Shown one piece after another: positions 48,140 to 57,624 of a stretch of DNA of 64,000 nt. The notes beneath the pieces were generated by a model that did not search any database, had not been told where the DNA came from, and worked only from the letters and a program-made list of their open reading frames with translations. The DNA comes from Platycnemis pennipes (lineage: Eukaryota > Arthropoda > Insecta > Odonata > Platycnemididae): assembly GCA_933228895.1 (NCBI GenBank), contig OW121852.1, positions 59,004,872-59,068,871 on the forward strand, written 5' to 3'. How positions within the stretch are numbered: position 1 is the first letter of the stretch; the number at the start of each line of letters is the position of its first letter. The translations under genes were made by a program, and so were the position numbers.

Positions 48140-48905
48140 AATCAATGATAAGCCTTTCGGAAACTTCATATCCAATCCTTTGAAAGCTAAAAAACGAAGT
48201 CTCATTTTCATATTTTTATGTATTTAACCACAGAAAGGAATAATTCAATACAGTATTATGACATTACCGAAATCGTAACAAATCGATTGTATTTCATCGC
48301 CTCGGGCATTAATCTTTCTTTCTGAAAAGCATGAACTTCTGTCCCGGTTCTCCAGACTCACCAATCACCTCCTGAGCAATGCAGTGACGGCGAAAATAAA
48401 ATCGTGTTTGAGAATGACGAATATGTCAGACTTGGCCATGACTAGTTTATATGATCAATCACTCTACCGAACAAAACCACAGTTCATGTATTTAGTATAT
48501 TTAAGTTCATGTAATCAAGGGCATGTTACCCTATAGTATTCCTCATTCGGGGCCATCCGTAAAAAGAATAATGCGAAACGCAACAACCTGAAAATCGCAT
48601 CTCCTCCGCGTGCGAGACGGCTCACGAGGGTTTCCGTTAACGACGCAGTGGGAGCATAAACATAAATCTTCGAGAGTAATTGGTTTACTCAACCTTCCAT
48701 AATATAGCCCGAGTTCTTTTCTTCGTCACCACTGCCAAAACTTTCACGTCGGACCCATGCATTAAGGGACTACCGCGTGGTAATTTTCAGCAAAGCGAAA
48801 GTAGGTGAGGTAGGAAACCAAAGAGAGAATAACTTTACCACACCCCCAGACACGGAAGACACTGCTTCCAAGATATTACACAGAGGGAGCTTTTTCCTTT
48901 TGAGA
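48140..48905. other. No recognisable gene or element
   Basis: AT-rich with a moderately CG-containing patch at 48595-48680. No coding or repeat structure is supported. Confidence 0.4.
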
Positions 48906-48909
48906 ATTG

Positions 48910-49065
48910 AATTGTTATGGTGGCTAGAGTGATGGATTCTTATCCCAGCGGCCTGGGTACGAGAGCCGGCCGAGGCAAAACTTTTTCAGCGGTACGTCAA
49001 GCTCAGTGCTCCGTCCATCGGATGGAACGTTAAACCCATAGACCCCATAGCACCTTTCATTCATA
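48910..49065 (+). mobile_element. tRNA-derived SINE
   Basis: Head: ATGGTGGCTAGAGTGATGGAT with the decayed B box GGCCTGGGTACGAGAGCC. Body: CTCCGTCCATCGGATGGAACG, TTAAACCCATAGACCCC and GCACCTTTCATT. The block order matches 61090-61305. Confidence 0.65.
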
Positions 49066-49069
49066 TAGT

Positions 49070-49830
49070 TTTCAGCCGGTTCGTAGCGTCACGAATTATT
49101 TTCTACTTTTAGAAGCGGCTTTGTAGCTACAAGTCTGCTTTATTCAAGAGTATATAATGCTTCTCACCTCATATTTTTATCCTATTAAAATATATTTTCA
49201 GACTTCCATATTTATAAATTTAAACATTAAATCAAGTACAGGAATATTTATTTAATTTTTCACCGTTAGAAGTGCAGCCTGGAAAGCGGAAGTTAACGTG
49301 TTAGAATCCCGTCTAAAGAGCGGATGTTGCCTTTATCTTGGAGTTAAGCTCAGACTAGATGATGCAATATAATATTAGCAGTTGGACGTTAGTGGATGGA
49401 AATATATGACTAAGAGAGTGTTGCTGACATTCTGACGTTTGAATGAGGAAACAAACCAGGTAACGCACATACAATTATTAGTGTTTTTGCAAAAGCAATG
49501 GCAGCAATGTTGGTTACAAAGGTTGGTTCATTCAATCACAAGTAAACCAAGATTTTCTATCGAAGTTCACGAATGTTCATCACGCTATTGCGACCAGCAG
49601 TTAAGTAAACTCTTTCCTAGTAAGGGGGGGGGGGAGGTACCTTTATCACCTGTATCTTATTCGACCATACACGGAAGTACACCTTATCCTCTCATCTAAA
49701 TCAGTCACCCTCCCTTAAGCTGTGGTGAGCGCAATCTCTTGCGTGATATCCTGACAGAGACTCTTCTAGAACTCAAGTTCCAAATCGGAAAACAAATGAA
49801 AATCATCCAGGTTGGGCGACTGATGACATC
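49070..49830. other. No recognisable gene; short G run
   Basis: A G run at about 49625-49635. Nothing else is supported. Confidence 0.4.
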
Positions 49831-49849
49831 GCATTAAGAATCACTCTGA

Positions 49850-50560
49850 GTTGCGGACGATTGCGCGTCCTTTCGTCTCTTGGCAGAGAGAAGAGGGACC
49901 TGCGCAAGAGCACAGATGGGGAGTCGCTCGAATTTATGGAGAAAGAAATTCCCTCTTCTTTCTCTTTTGGAATGATAAAGAGAGAGAGAGAGAGTCAGAC
50001 TAGCGAAATAAGTAAAAAAAAACAAAAGAATCCGTTCCGTGCGCAATGAATTGCCGGAGAAGAGGATGACGAGATCGACGAGATGGGCGTGACGCACTGC
50101 GTCTCACTTCTCTTTTTATTCCCAATATTATTTTCTCCCTGTTCTCTCTGATTGCACGCGCAACGTTACGCGATCGTTTCGGTAACATCCCGATCGTCTC
50201 ACCCCCCTCCTTTCCCCAACCGAAACACTTTCCCTCTAGTCCTCACTCTGTAACGGAGCCGTTACGTCATGCAGGTCACGCTTGTGGTGCCCGCTACTGC
50301 CACATAACTGCCTCATCCTCGCACCCTTTCCCCCCTGTGTTTAAAACACGTGCCCGCGGACGTTCGAAGCCGCCAGGTCACGATCGCGTTTCCGAAGAGA
50401 ACGCTCTTACTTTCGGTGCGACACTCACTCTCACTTTCGTTTCGCGGCTCACATTAGTGCGCGGGAACGACGAAGGCATGCGCCCATCGATTGGGTGAGG
50501 GGTCCCCGAAAACCTCGACTCCATTCAAACACCGCCGGTGGCTCCATCCTACCCCCTCCT
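49850..50560. promoter_or_regulatory. CpG-rich block with GA repeat, possible promoter
   Basis: A sharp CpG-rich block is centred at 50150-50560, with a GA dinucleotide repeat at 49978-49994. It contains TTACGTCATG (CRE-like, near 50263) and CACGTG-like TTAAAACACGTGCC (near 50342). No coding frame or clear splice site was identified, and the direction is unknown. It resembles 20560-21552 in composition (CpG plus GA tract). Confidence 0.3.
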
Positions 50561-50814
50561 TTGGACACCTAGTGATATTGCAAATGCATTTCGTGCATGC
50601 AAGGCAGGAAATGGACGGTAAATACATTCTCCGACGGGCCGAGAAGAAGGAAAATGATCGACGATTCTTGACAGCATCGTAGAAATGATACAAAAATATT
50701 TATGCGTTGAAAATTAAAAAAAAAAATATCCAACATGCCACGCGAAAAGGATTTTAAGGAACAAGAATGAAAATAGACTAGCTTTCTAGAATCTACCTTA
50801 ACACCAGTATAATC

Positions 50815-50922
50815 AACATCATCAGTCAACAAACTATCCTAAGACTGGTTTTATGCAGTTCTCCACTCGTTTTCCTGCTTCATCTAACATCATCATATTG
50901 TCATAACTCGTCCCTTTCACAT
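50815..50922 (-). mobile_element. LINE remnant, 3' part (interrupted)
   Basis: The minus strand ends with the LINE 3' phrase seen at 37.3 kb (NQS region, CTTAGGATAG then GATGATG-like). This LINE continues beyond the PLE insertion at 51888-52445. Its sequence immediately left of the insertion (TCTTAACTACTTACT) is duplicated on the other side. Confidence 0.65.
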
Positions 50923-50937
50923 TCTTAACTACTTACT
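50923..50937. repeat. 15-bp target duplication, left copy
   Basis: TCTTAACTACTTACT, repeated exactly at 51873-51887. It flanks the inverted-repeat PLE. Confidence 0.85.
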
Positions 50938-50966
50938 GGAGCGAAGGTTTCCGCGGCGTCGTTCAG

Positions 50967-51079
50967 ATGTTCTCTGCATATCGGGTTCTGCGTCCGCGTA
51001 TGTTGACTGGGGGCGACAACAGTTTCGCTAGCCGTCCTGCTAGCGTCTTCAGGTCGAAGGTGAGGAAAGCTGCTTTTTC
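50967..51079 (-). repeat. PLE inverted terminal repeat, left
   Basis: It starts ATGTTCTCTGCATATCGGG and runs to AGCTGCTTTTTC. It is the reverse complement of 51761-51872 with only a few differences. The match to the palindrome arms at 45344-45539 shows one family. Confidence 0.85.
51015..51055 (-). ncRNA. Hammerhead-ribozyme-like motif, intact core
   Basis: Minus strand: GAC, CUGAAGA, C, stem II GCUAGC/GCUAGC with loop AGGACG, GAAACUGUU, GUC. All core positions are present and stem I is GAC/GUC. Confidence 0.75.
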
Positions 51080-51082
51080 TGA

Positions 51083-51754
51083 TCTGATGCCGACTCCTTA
51101 GAGACTGAGAAGAAACACCTGACTTCAGCACTACGCAAGAATGGCTATACTGATGATGTGGTCCTATAAAGAACCGCGAATGTGGAGAAGAGACTAAGCC
51201 AGCCACCCACAGAAAACACAATTGAAGAGGAAACCACCAAACCTAGAGTCCGTTGCACCATCCCGTTCATCGCAGGAACCTCAGAAAAGATTGCCAGAAT
51301 CCTAAAGAAGCATGACGTGGTGACTAGGTTCAATTGTGTGAAAAAGATTGCCAGCGCCCTGCCTGGACCCAAGGACAACTTGCCACAAGAGTTATCCGAA
51401 GGCGTGTATCGAGTGCCATGCTCCTGCGGTCGTTCTTACATTGGCGAAACATGCAGAGCCATGGGCACACGCATGAAAGAACACCTAAGGGTGACCAAAA
51501 ATAAGCAATTCCGACTGTCAGCCATTGCCGAACATGCATGGAGCGAGCCTGGCCATGGGATTAAATTTGAGGAGGCGACAATAATAGCCAAGGAGAGCCG
51601 CAATTATCCCAGGCTCATCAGAGAGGCAATAGAGATATGGAAAACTTCCACGAATTTCAACAGAGAAGATGGCTATCCCCTAAACACTGCGTGGAAAAGA
51701 ATCATCCATCCCGGCCAATCACAGCGCAGCACGGACTCTGCCAGCCCTATATAA
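51083..51754 (+). pseudogene. PLE endonuclease remnant (GIY-YIG)
   Basis: The frame opens at 51083 and reads TEKKHLTSALRKNGY, the end of the PLE reverse transcriptase. It is broken by a TAA at 51167-51169, then is open to 51754. After the stop comes the linker with IPFIAGTSEKIARILKKHD, then the GIY-YIG domain: GVYRVPCSCG, RSYIGETCRAMGTRMKEH and SAIAEH, with Glu in RLIREAIEI as the probable metal ligand. The same segment order is at residues 340-470 of the PLE frame at 52802-54337. The palm is absent, cut by the left terminal repeat. It is probably not translated as a working enzyme. Confidence 0.8.
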
Positions 51755-51760
51755 GACGGC

Positions 51761-51872
51761 GAAAAAGCAGCTATCCTCACCTTCGACCTGAAGACGCTAG
51801 CAGGACGGCTAGCGAAACTGTTGTCATCCCCAGTCAACATACGCGGACGCAGAACCCGATATGCAGAGAACA
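51761..51872 (+). repeat. PLE inverted terminal repeat, right
   Basis: The reverse complement of 50967-51079. It ends ATGCAGAGAACA directly before the 15-bp target duplication, without the tail found on the left. Confidence 0.85.
51785..51825 (+). ncRNA. Hammerhead-ribozyme-like motif, intact core
   Basis: GAC (51785-51787), CUGAAGA (51788-51794), C, GCUAGC (51796-51801), loop AGGACG, GCUAGC (51808-51813), GAAA (51814-51817), stem III ACUGU, U51822 as cleavage base, GUC (51823-51825). Confidence 0.75.
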
Positions 51873-51887
51873 TCTTAACTACTTACT
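51873..51887. repeat. 15-bp target duplication, right copy
   Basis: An exact copy of 50923-50937. Confidence 0.85.
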
Positions 51888-52445
51888 CCTTATATCATTC
51901 GAGGTCTTCCTTTTCATATCTTGCCAATCACATTTCCCTTGAGATCTGTCTTTATCCGGCCAGCATGTCTCAAGATATGGACGAGCAGAGGATATTGTCT
52001 CCTTTTCAGAGTTTCCAGCAGACTTCTCTTTTCTCACGCACTTATGAAGATTATTTTCATTAGTTACTCGGTCGGTCCATTAAATTCTAATCATTGCTCT
52101 GTAGCATCACATATCGAATTATTCCAGCCTTTACTTCTCTGCTACCCATTCCTCACTTCCATAAAGAAATATGCTCCAAATATAAGTTCTAATAAATTGT
52201 TTCCATGCATCCAAGCGAGCACTTCCGGCAGTAACTATGTTTTTCGTACGGCAGAATGCCCTCTTCGCCTCTGCTGTTCTCCTGACTATTTCCTACTTGC
52301 TTCATCCAACGGTGGTTACTTGGCTTCCTAAACAACAATTCTCTAACCTCTCCTCAAGCTTCTGTTTTCCTAGTTTAACGTTGCTCTTGGCCTCTCCTCT
52401 ACTACCGCATACCACCGATACCTTAGTTTTCTTATTATAGATCTT
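51888..52445 (-). mobile_element. LINE remnant, RT part (interrupted by PLE)
   Basis: Read on the minus strand, this decayed region gives, in order, KTKVSVVCGS with NVKLGKQKLEE (about 52390-52330), CCLGSQVTT (YLGSxVT equivalent), and then the YGS, EAFE and GHILRHAG regions with frameshifts. It matches the LINE at 36336-37335. It was already decayed or has since decayed around the PLE insertion. Confidence 0.65.
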
Positions 52446-52665
52446 AGTAACAATAAAAAAGACAAAATCTTTAAAAAAAAATAGTGGTAGAGTTAAGAGC
52501 AGGCAGCACCTGGCCAAGCACTTCTGCATTTCGCATTGAAAATGTGGACTGGAGATGAAAACCAATTACTATAAGAAAACAAAAATGGTATAATTCATGC
52601 AAATATGCCATGGAAATGTCTGAATTTAGGGTCGATAAGTTCACGAAGAGTATTCATTGAAAATA

Positions 52666-52678
52666 GACTATATTTTTC
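52666..52678. repeat. 13-bp target duplication, PLE 3' side
   Basis: GACTATATTTTTC, repeated exactly at 54323-54335. It marks the insertion of the PLE between them. Confidence 0.85.
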
Positions 52679-54322
52679 TGGCGTTGTTGTTTTTTGGGTA
52701 AACCCGCGTCACAGTATTAAAATAACCAACAGTTTCGTCTCCGCTGCTGGAGACTTCTTCAGGGTAATGACATTCCTTGGTTTGCGCATGGATTTATATT
52801 CTCACGGTGGTGGAGGTGGGGGAGTGGATGAGGGTTGAGGTGGGGGTTTCTCGATTTTTCTTTTCGTTCTCGAAATAACTGGAAGCCAGGATGGGCTTAC
52901 CATTTGTCCTTGGTCTCTATTAAAATTTTTAGCATACTTCCTAATTTCGAGGGCCTCTCTTATTATTCTCGTCCTGAAGTGTTTTTCCCTTGCTATGACC
53001 TCTGCATCGGTCACGTCGATTTCGTGTCCTTCGGCGGCGTGTTCTGCGACCGCTGATTTTTCAAAGTGGCCCAGTCGAATGGCAGCTGCATGTTCTTTTA
53101 TTCTCGTCCGTATTGTTCTGCCCGTCTCTCCTACGTACACCTTGTCACACGATCGGCAGCTTAATTTGTAGACTCCTTCCGTCTCTAATATATCTTTTTC
53201 TTTTACGCTGCGTAAGAAGTCTTTAATTTGCCTTCGAGGTTTGAATATAGATCTTATGTCGTGCTTTTGTAAAATTCTGGCTATCTTGTCGGTGGTCCCT
53301 TTGATGTAAGGTAGGTATGCTTTTTTCTTGTCGACATTTTCTTCATCCAATGGCCGGGGCGAAGATTTTAATTTTCGCGAAATGGTTTTTCGTATTTCTC
53401 TCCTTTCGTACCCGTTATTTACGAGAATTTCCGTTATTTTATTCAATTCGTCTTCTCTGTGGTGTTCATCGCTCAGATTGATTGATCGGTGGATCATAGT
53501 AGCCATTACCCCTCTAATTTGTGATGGATGGTGATGCGAACTGGCTAGAAGGTATCTGTTGGTGTTGGTTGGTTTCCTGTATACTGAATGGCCCAGGGTC
53601 CCATCTTCTCTTCTCGTAACGAGGACATCGAGGAAGGGGAGCTTCCCGTCAATTTCTTCTTCTCTCGTGAATTGGATGTTGTCGTCTATTGTATTTAGGT
53701 AGTTGTGGAATTCTTCTAGTTTTTCTCTGCCATGTTTCCATATGACGAACGTATCGTCTACGTATCTAACCCACATTGATGGCTTGTGAATGGCGTTTTC
53801 CAGCGCTGTCTTTTCGAAATGATCCATATATATATTTGCAACAGCCGGGGAGATGGGAGATCCCATTGGTGATCCTTCTATCTGTTCATAGAACTCTCCT
53901 TTCCACTTGAAATAGGTATTTTGTAAGCATATCTCAGCCAAATTCGTTGTATTGACGTCAAATTTGTCCCTGATGATGCTGATGGCTTTTTCCGTAGGTA
54001 TCTTGGTAAAAAGAGACACTACATCAAAACTGACTAGCATATCTTCGGGTCCTAATCTTATGCCGCGGATGCGATCTAGGAAATGCTGAGCATTCTTGAC
54101 GTAAGATTTTGCCTTTTCGACCTCGGGTTGCAGCGTAGACGAGATGTATTTGGCTAGTTTATACGTGGGGGAGTCTATGGAGCTGATGATTGGTCTCAGA
54201 GGGATGCCTTCTTTATGTATCTTAGGTAATCCGTAGATATAAGGTGTCTTCGGATCTTGTGGCGTGATGGATTTCCTGATTTGTGAGCCAGATAGCATGA
54301 ACCGCGAAAGTTTTAACGAATT
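52679..54322 (-). mobile_element. 5'-truncated Penelope-like element
   Basis: A 1,644-bp minus-strand element with an exact 13-bp target duplication. The 3' untranslated part (52679-52801) contains a hammerhead-like motif and ends near GGGTTTACCC and CAACAACGCCA. The 5' part, including the RT fingers and any upstream terminal repeat, is missing, as expected when target-primed reverse transcription stops early. The frame is intact, so the insertion looks fairly young. Confidence 0.85.
52725..52765 (-). ncRNA. Hammerhead-ribozyme-like motif, intact core
   Basis: Minus strand: ACC, CUGAAGA, one unpaired A, stem II GUCUCC/GGAGAC with loop AGCAGC, GAAACUGUU, GGU. Stem I is ACC/GGU, a compensated change from GAC/GUC in the other copies. 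It lies 37 bp beyond the stop codon of the PLE frame. Confidence 0.75.
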
Positions 54323-54337
54323 GACTATATTTTTCAT
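52802..54337 (-). CDS. PLE reverse transcriptase-GIY-YIG endonuclease, 5' truncated
   Basis: A 511-codon open frame. Residues 2-5 come from the target duplication and the ATG is mostly host DNA, so this start is accidental. The RT follows: PYIYGLPKIHKEG at 32-44, FDVVSLF with the catalytic Asp at about 105, EGSPMGSPISPAVANIYM at 154-171, YVDD at 192-195, LPFLDVLV at 233-240. Thumb and linker to about 340, then IARILQKHD, then GIY-YIG: GVYKLSCRSC (388-397), KVYVGETGRTIRTRIKEH (399-416), SAVAEH (428-433) and REALEI (460-465). Proline-rich C-terminus. PLE proteins copy RNA and cut target DNA. The full protein is roughly 300 residues longer at the N-terminus, so this copy is not autonomous. Confidence 0.9.
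   Translation of the reverse strand: MKNIVNSLKLSRFMLSGSQIRKSITPQDPKTPYIYGLPKIHKEGIPLRPIISSIDSPTYKLAKYISSTLQPEVEKAKSYVKNAQHFLDRIRGIRLGPEDMLVSFDVVSLFTKIPTEKAISIIRDKFDVNTTNLAEICLQNTYFKWKGEFYEQIEGSPMGSPISPAVANIYMDHFEKTALENAIHKPSMWVRYVDDTFVIWKHGREKLEEFHNYLNTIDDNIQFTREEEIDGKLPFLDVLVTRREDGTLGHSVYRKPTNTNRYLLASSHHHPSQIRGVMATMIHRSINLSDEHHREDELNKITEILVNNGYERREIRKTISRKLKSSPRPLDEENVDKKKAYLPYIKGTTDKIARILQKHDIRSIFKPRRQIKDFLRSVKEKDILETEGVYKLSCRSCDKVYVGETGRTIRTRIKEHAAAIRLGHFEKSAVAEHAAEGHEIDVTDAEVIAREKHFRTRIIREALEIRKYAKNFNRDQGQMVSPSWLPVISRTKRKIEKPPPQPSSTPPPPPP
54323..54335. repeat. 13-bp target duplication, PLE 5' side
   Basis: An exact copy of 52666-52678, at the truncation point of the PLE. Confidence 0.85.
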
Positions 54338-54342
54338 TCATT

Positions 54343-54865
54343 GCTCAATTTTTCCAGATTTATCCACACTTTTCTCATCCTTGAACACTTTGCTGGCTTT
54401 TTATATTAATTATTTTTGTTAATTGGGTAAGCAATTCATTATAAAACATTATTTCCAACATCTAGGTGGCATTGGGTAAGCCCCGGCGATCCTCTTCATT
54501 GCTCCGGAGCGGAGCAACAATGATACGGGACGCTCCGCTCTGGTTTGATTCCCTGTATTAATTATAACTCACATCCTGCGCTCATGAATTGAACAAATAT
54601 TCAAGGGAAAATGAAAAAAAATTCAATATGCCTCTGAATGTGGACTCACCCGACATTCACCAACCATACATAAACAAGTAAACACCAGCTTCAAAGGAAC
54701 TGGTTTTCATTTTACTCAGCCTCATTTCTGTTCTTACTATGCATTCCTTTCTTCGCTTTGCCCTCTTTCGGCATTTTCATTGCAATTACTTTTTTATTGT
54801 AAGTGAATTTACTACAATTGCATATATTTGGACTGTTCCAGCGTGAAATCCATGAACTGCAGAGA
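54343..54865. other. No gene; short palindromic GC patch
   Basis: GCTCCGGAGCGGAGC and GCTCCGCTC cluster at 54505-54540, in otherwise AT-rich DNA. Confidence 0.4.
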
Positions 54866-54869
54866 GACA

Positions 54870-55040
54870 GGATCGGAAAAATTAGAGGCTTTTGACGCCT
54901 GGGGTTGGAAAAGGATGGGGACCATAGGAAGGTAGGTCGAGCGACGAAATATTTACCCAGATTGGGTGATATTAAGTTACTGGAGTTGACAAGTAGGAGG
55001 AAATTGGGCGAATTAGGAAAGACTTAGGAAAGCAACGGGA
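54870..55040 (+). mobile_element. LINE reverse-transcriptase fragment, decayed
   Basis: The plus strand reads KLEAFDAWGWKRMGT, the equivalent of the LINE motif RLEAFEMWCWRRM, then becomes frameshifted. Only this short motif supports the call. Confidence 0.4.
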
Positions 55041-55044
55041 GTTA

Positions 55045-56215
55045 GAAAAAGAAGGAATAGATTTGAAATCCTAGATGCCTCGGAGAGAGGCAAGAAGTAT
55101 GCTAACCGAAGGAGATAATGCAGGAAAGAGTATTAGAAGGAAATGGTGAAAGATAGGTTGTGTTGAGGAAAAGAGCAAAGAGTAGTGTAGTAAAATGACT
55201 ACAAAGTATTTGATGTACACCAATAAACACTTCAATGCAGTATTATAATGAGAAATGCACGCACATAAATAAAAAATGACATTCAAAAAATTAATCAAAT
55301 TTATTGAAAAATAGCTGCAGTTTACGTATATTTATTTCCATGGTATAAATATCCGTAATATAATGGTCTGTGAAATCTTTTTTTTCCCATTTTTCTACAA
55401 TTATTCCATCAAACCTACCCCATCTGATGAAACAGAAACCAAATAACGACTTGATTTGCTATGAGATGAGAATTTTCTCCTCATTGCCAGTTTACCCATC
55501 GAATGAGATTTAAAGAGCTGAACTCGACGTCTTTCTTCGCGGGATAGCCAACACTCATTACTCTCTGTCTTTCCTCCTTTCCCTTCCAATCCCATTTCTT
55601 CTCCTCTAATGCGAGTCAGAAGTACCTTTAAGTGCTCTAGAGACGCGATACTCAGCCAATGGTCAATGAAGTCCATTTAAAAAGCGATGTAACTAGCAAT
55701 ACATCTAATCTCTACCGCTTGAACTCATAAATTACACTCCAGATAGAAAATTCATTACATAAAATTTTTATGATCATTGTTCTCGGGAAAATTACGAGGA
55801 TTAATGGGCTTCGTTGCTAGGAAAATCTTTCTTTAAAAAAAAGTACAATTTTCCTATCATGAAAAGTTGAATGAGGAAATAGTAAGAGGGAGACCAATGA
55901 TGATAGATGTATCATCTATATTTACATAATTAAGAGTTAGTTATCACACTGCTGAATTACGCATGCAGCCAAGAAGTTAGCTACATATTTATTTTCTAGA
56001 TAAAAAGCTGTTAAAACCTTAATCTTTTGCAGGAAAATATTGTAAGGATTTGCATAACATTGATATTTAGGTTTTAAAACGCTTAGACTTAGCATGTAAT
56101 TCCACAAATTTTTAGAAATTTTGGATTGAAAAATGTTTTAGAGGAATATTAATTAACAGCACTCAGGCGCAGGGGTGAAATCCAAAGTCCACTCGAAAAT
56201 CTCCCCATGACTAAT
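55045..56215. other. No recognisable gene
   Basis: Purine-rich plus-strand DNA to about 55160, then AT-rich. A minus-strand frame at 55401-55676 has no recognised domain. Confidence 0.4.
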
Positions 56216-56219
56216 GATA

Positions 56220-56310
56220 TCATTGCCAGGCCTGTTGAAACGGGATACAGCATTAGGTTGCCAAATCTGATGTCACAGGTTCGAATACTATAAGGTACAA
56301 GTTTTCAACA
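56220..56310 (+). mobile_element. tRNA-like SINE head, decayed
   Basis: CACAGGTTCGAATACTATAAG (B-box-like) follows AGCATTAGGTTGCCAAATC. The A box is poor. Confidence 0.4.
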
Positions 56311-56314
56311 TGAG

Positions 56315-57620
56315 GTGTGTGAATATTTGCGTTCGTCTCAATTCGTAATATTATGGACCAAAATTAAGACGACGTAATAGAATTTATTGGAGCCTTACTG
56401 AGATAACGGTGGCCCAAGTTACTGACGTAACGGGGAATCCCATAATGAGGATCGAAATTCTCAAAAACTCCATAACTACCACAAGTTCAAAATAGTTCGA
56501 GGCTCCTTAAGAACTTGGAATGAGTGAAATGGCAGCTTGTCCCCCGTATCTGGTGGTGCCTGCTTGGGAGTGTAATATATGATTTAAAATTCACGAAAAT
56601 GCTTCTCTTGCAACTTAATTTTTTACATACATAAAGTTGTGTCTTCGTTTGCCATAAGTGCTTTATAATTAAAATATGTCCCCCAGCGAGGAGAAACAAT
56701 TAACCATTTGTACCACAATACTATTGACTACGGAAGATAATTTGGTCTGGAATCTCATTTGTTAACTGAAACGTATTCTTCGACTATATTTTCAAGTTTG
56801 ATCTTTATGCCAACGCGCACTTCCAAAAAAAACCAACCCACAACCCTTCACAACCAGTCCGAAAAACAAATCATCGTCGTCTGAAAAATTCGTTACCATC
56901 ATCACTCGTAAGGAGAAGCATTGCTGTATTTTAGAGTTCTTTGTTGAAAACCTTTTTGATCATAAAAAAATAGAGGGTAACTTTTGAGTTTCTCTCCTTC
57001 TCTTTCGATGTCATAATACGTACACACTTTGAAATTAGAATTCCGAACAGAGATCGTTTTTAGGCAACACCGCGGGAACTGATTTCCCGGTATCAGTCGC
57101 ACATCGCAATGCATAGGCTGTCGCACCCGCGAACTGAAGAGCACATGTCTGCGAACGACTATGGCTGTGCGTACGGAGCCTAACCAGGAAGTTGGATCAT
57201 TGGGCGGGCGAGCGACACAATCCATTGTCCTAAACAGACCCATTGACCCACTGGCCTGCTTCATCCGAGCAGTGGGGGAAGGGGAGGGAGTGATAAGGGG
57301 GGTAGCGAAGGCGTGGCTCGGAGGAGAGGCGGCGTGTTTCATCTGAAAACCTGGCAATGACAAAGGAAGAGAGGGAGACGAAAAGAGAGGGAGAGGGAGA
57401 GTTGGGGGTAGAAATAAGATGGGAGAGGAACCTCCCCCTCATCCACAAAAACCTTCCTTCCCTCAGGTAAATCGTACGTGATTGGAATGCCTAAGGGTGA
57501 GGAGTTGAATGTCCGCAATTTGAGAAAAAGATCCTAACTTTACCACAATCTATTTTATGTACATACTTTTCCTATTCGGAACTCATATTACATCCATTGA
57601 AAACAGCTCCAAATTCAAAT
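56315..57620. other. No recognisable gene; GC-richer patch
   Basis: A GC-richer patch at 57060-57340 contains two overlapping open frames on opposite strands without recognised domains. A purine-rich tract lies at 57355-57425. Confidence 0.35.
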
Positions 57621-57624
57621 AGTA

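Larger units (their letters stand above)
50938..51872 (+). mobile_element. Inverted-repeat Penelope-like element
   Basis: A 935-bp element inside a LINE, flanked by an exact 15-bp duplication. From the left: a 29-bp one-sided tail (50938-50966), an inverted terminal repeat (50967-51079, about 113 bp), a coding remnant (51083-51754) and the reverse copy of the terminal repeat (51761-51872). Each repeat carries a hammerhead-like motif. Only the end of the RT thumb and the GIY-YIG endonuclease remain, so it is non-autonomous. PLEs are known to carry terminal repeats in direct or inverted order, with a short extension at one end. Confidence 0.85.

Noticed and set aside
51330..51539. Minus-strand frame over the inverted-repeat PLE
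   Set aside because: An antisense shadow of the GIY-YIG remnant on the plus strand.
52835..53534. Plus-strand open frames over the PLE
   Set aside because: They are antisense shadows of the well-supported minus-strand PLE frame.
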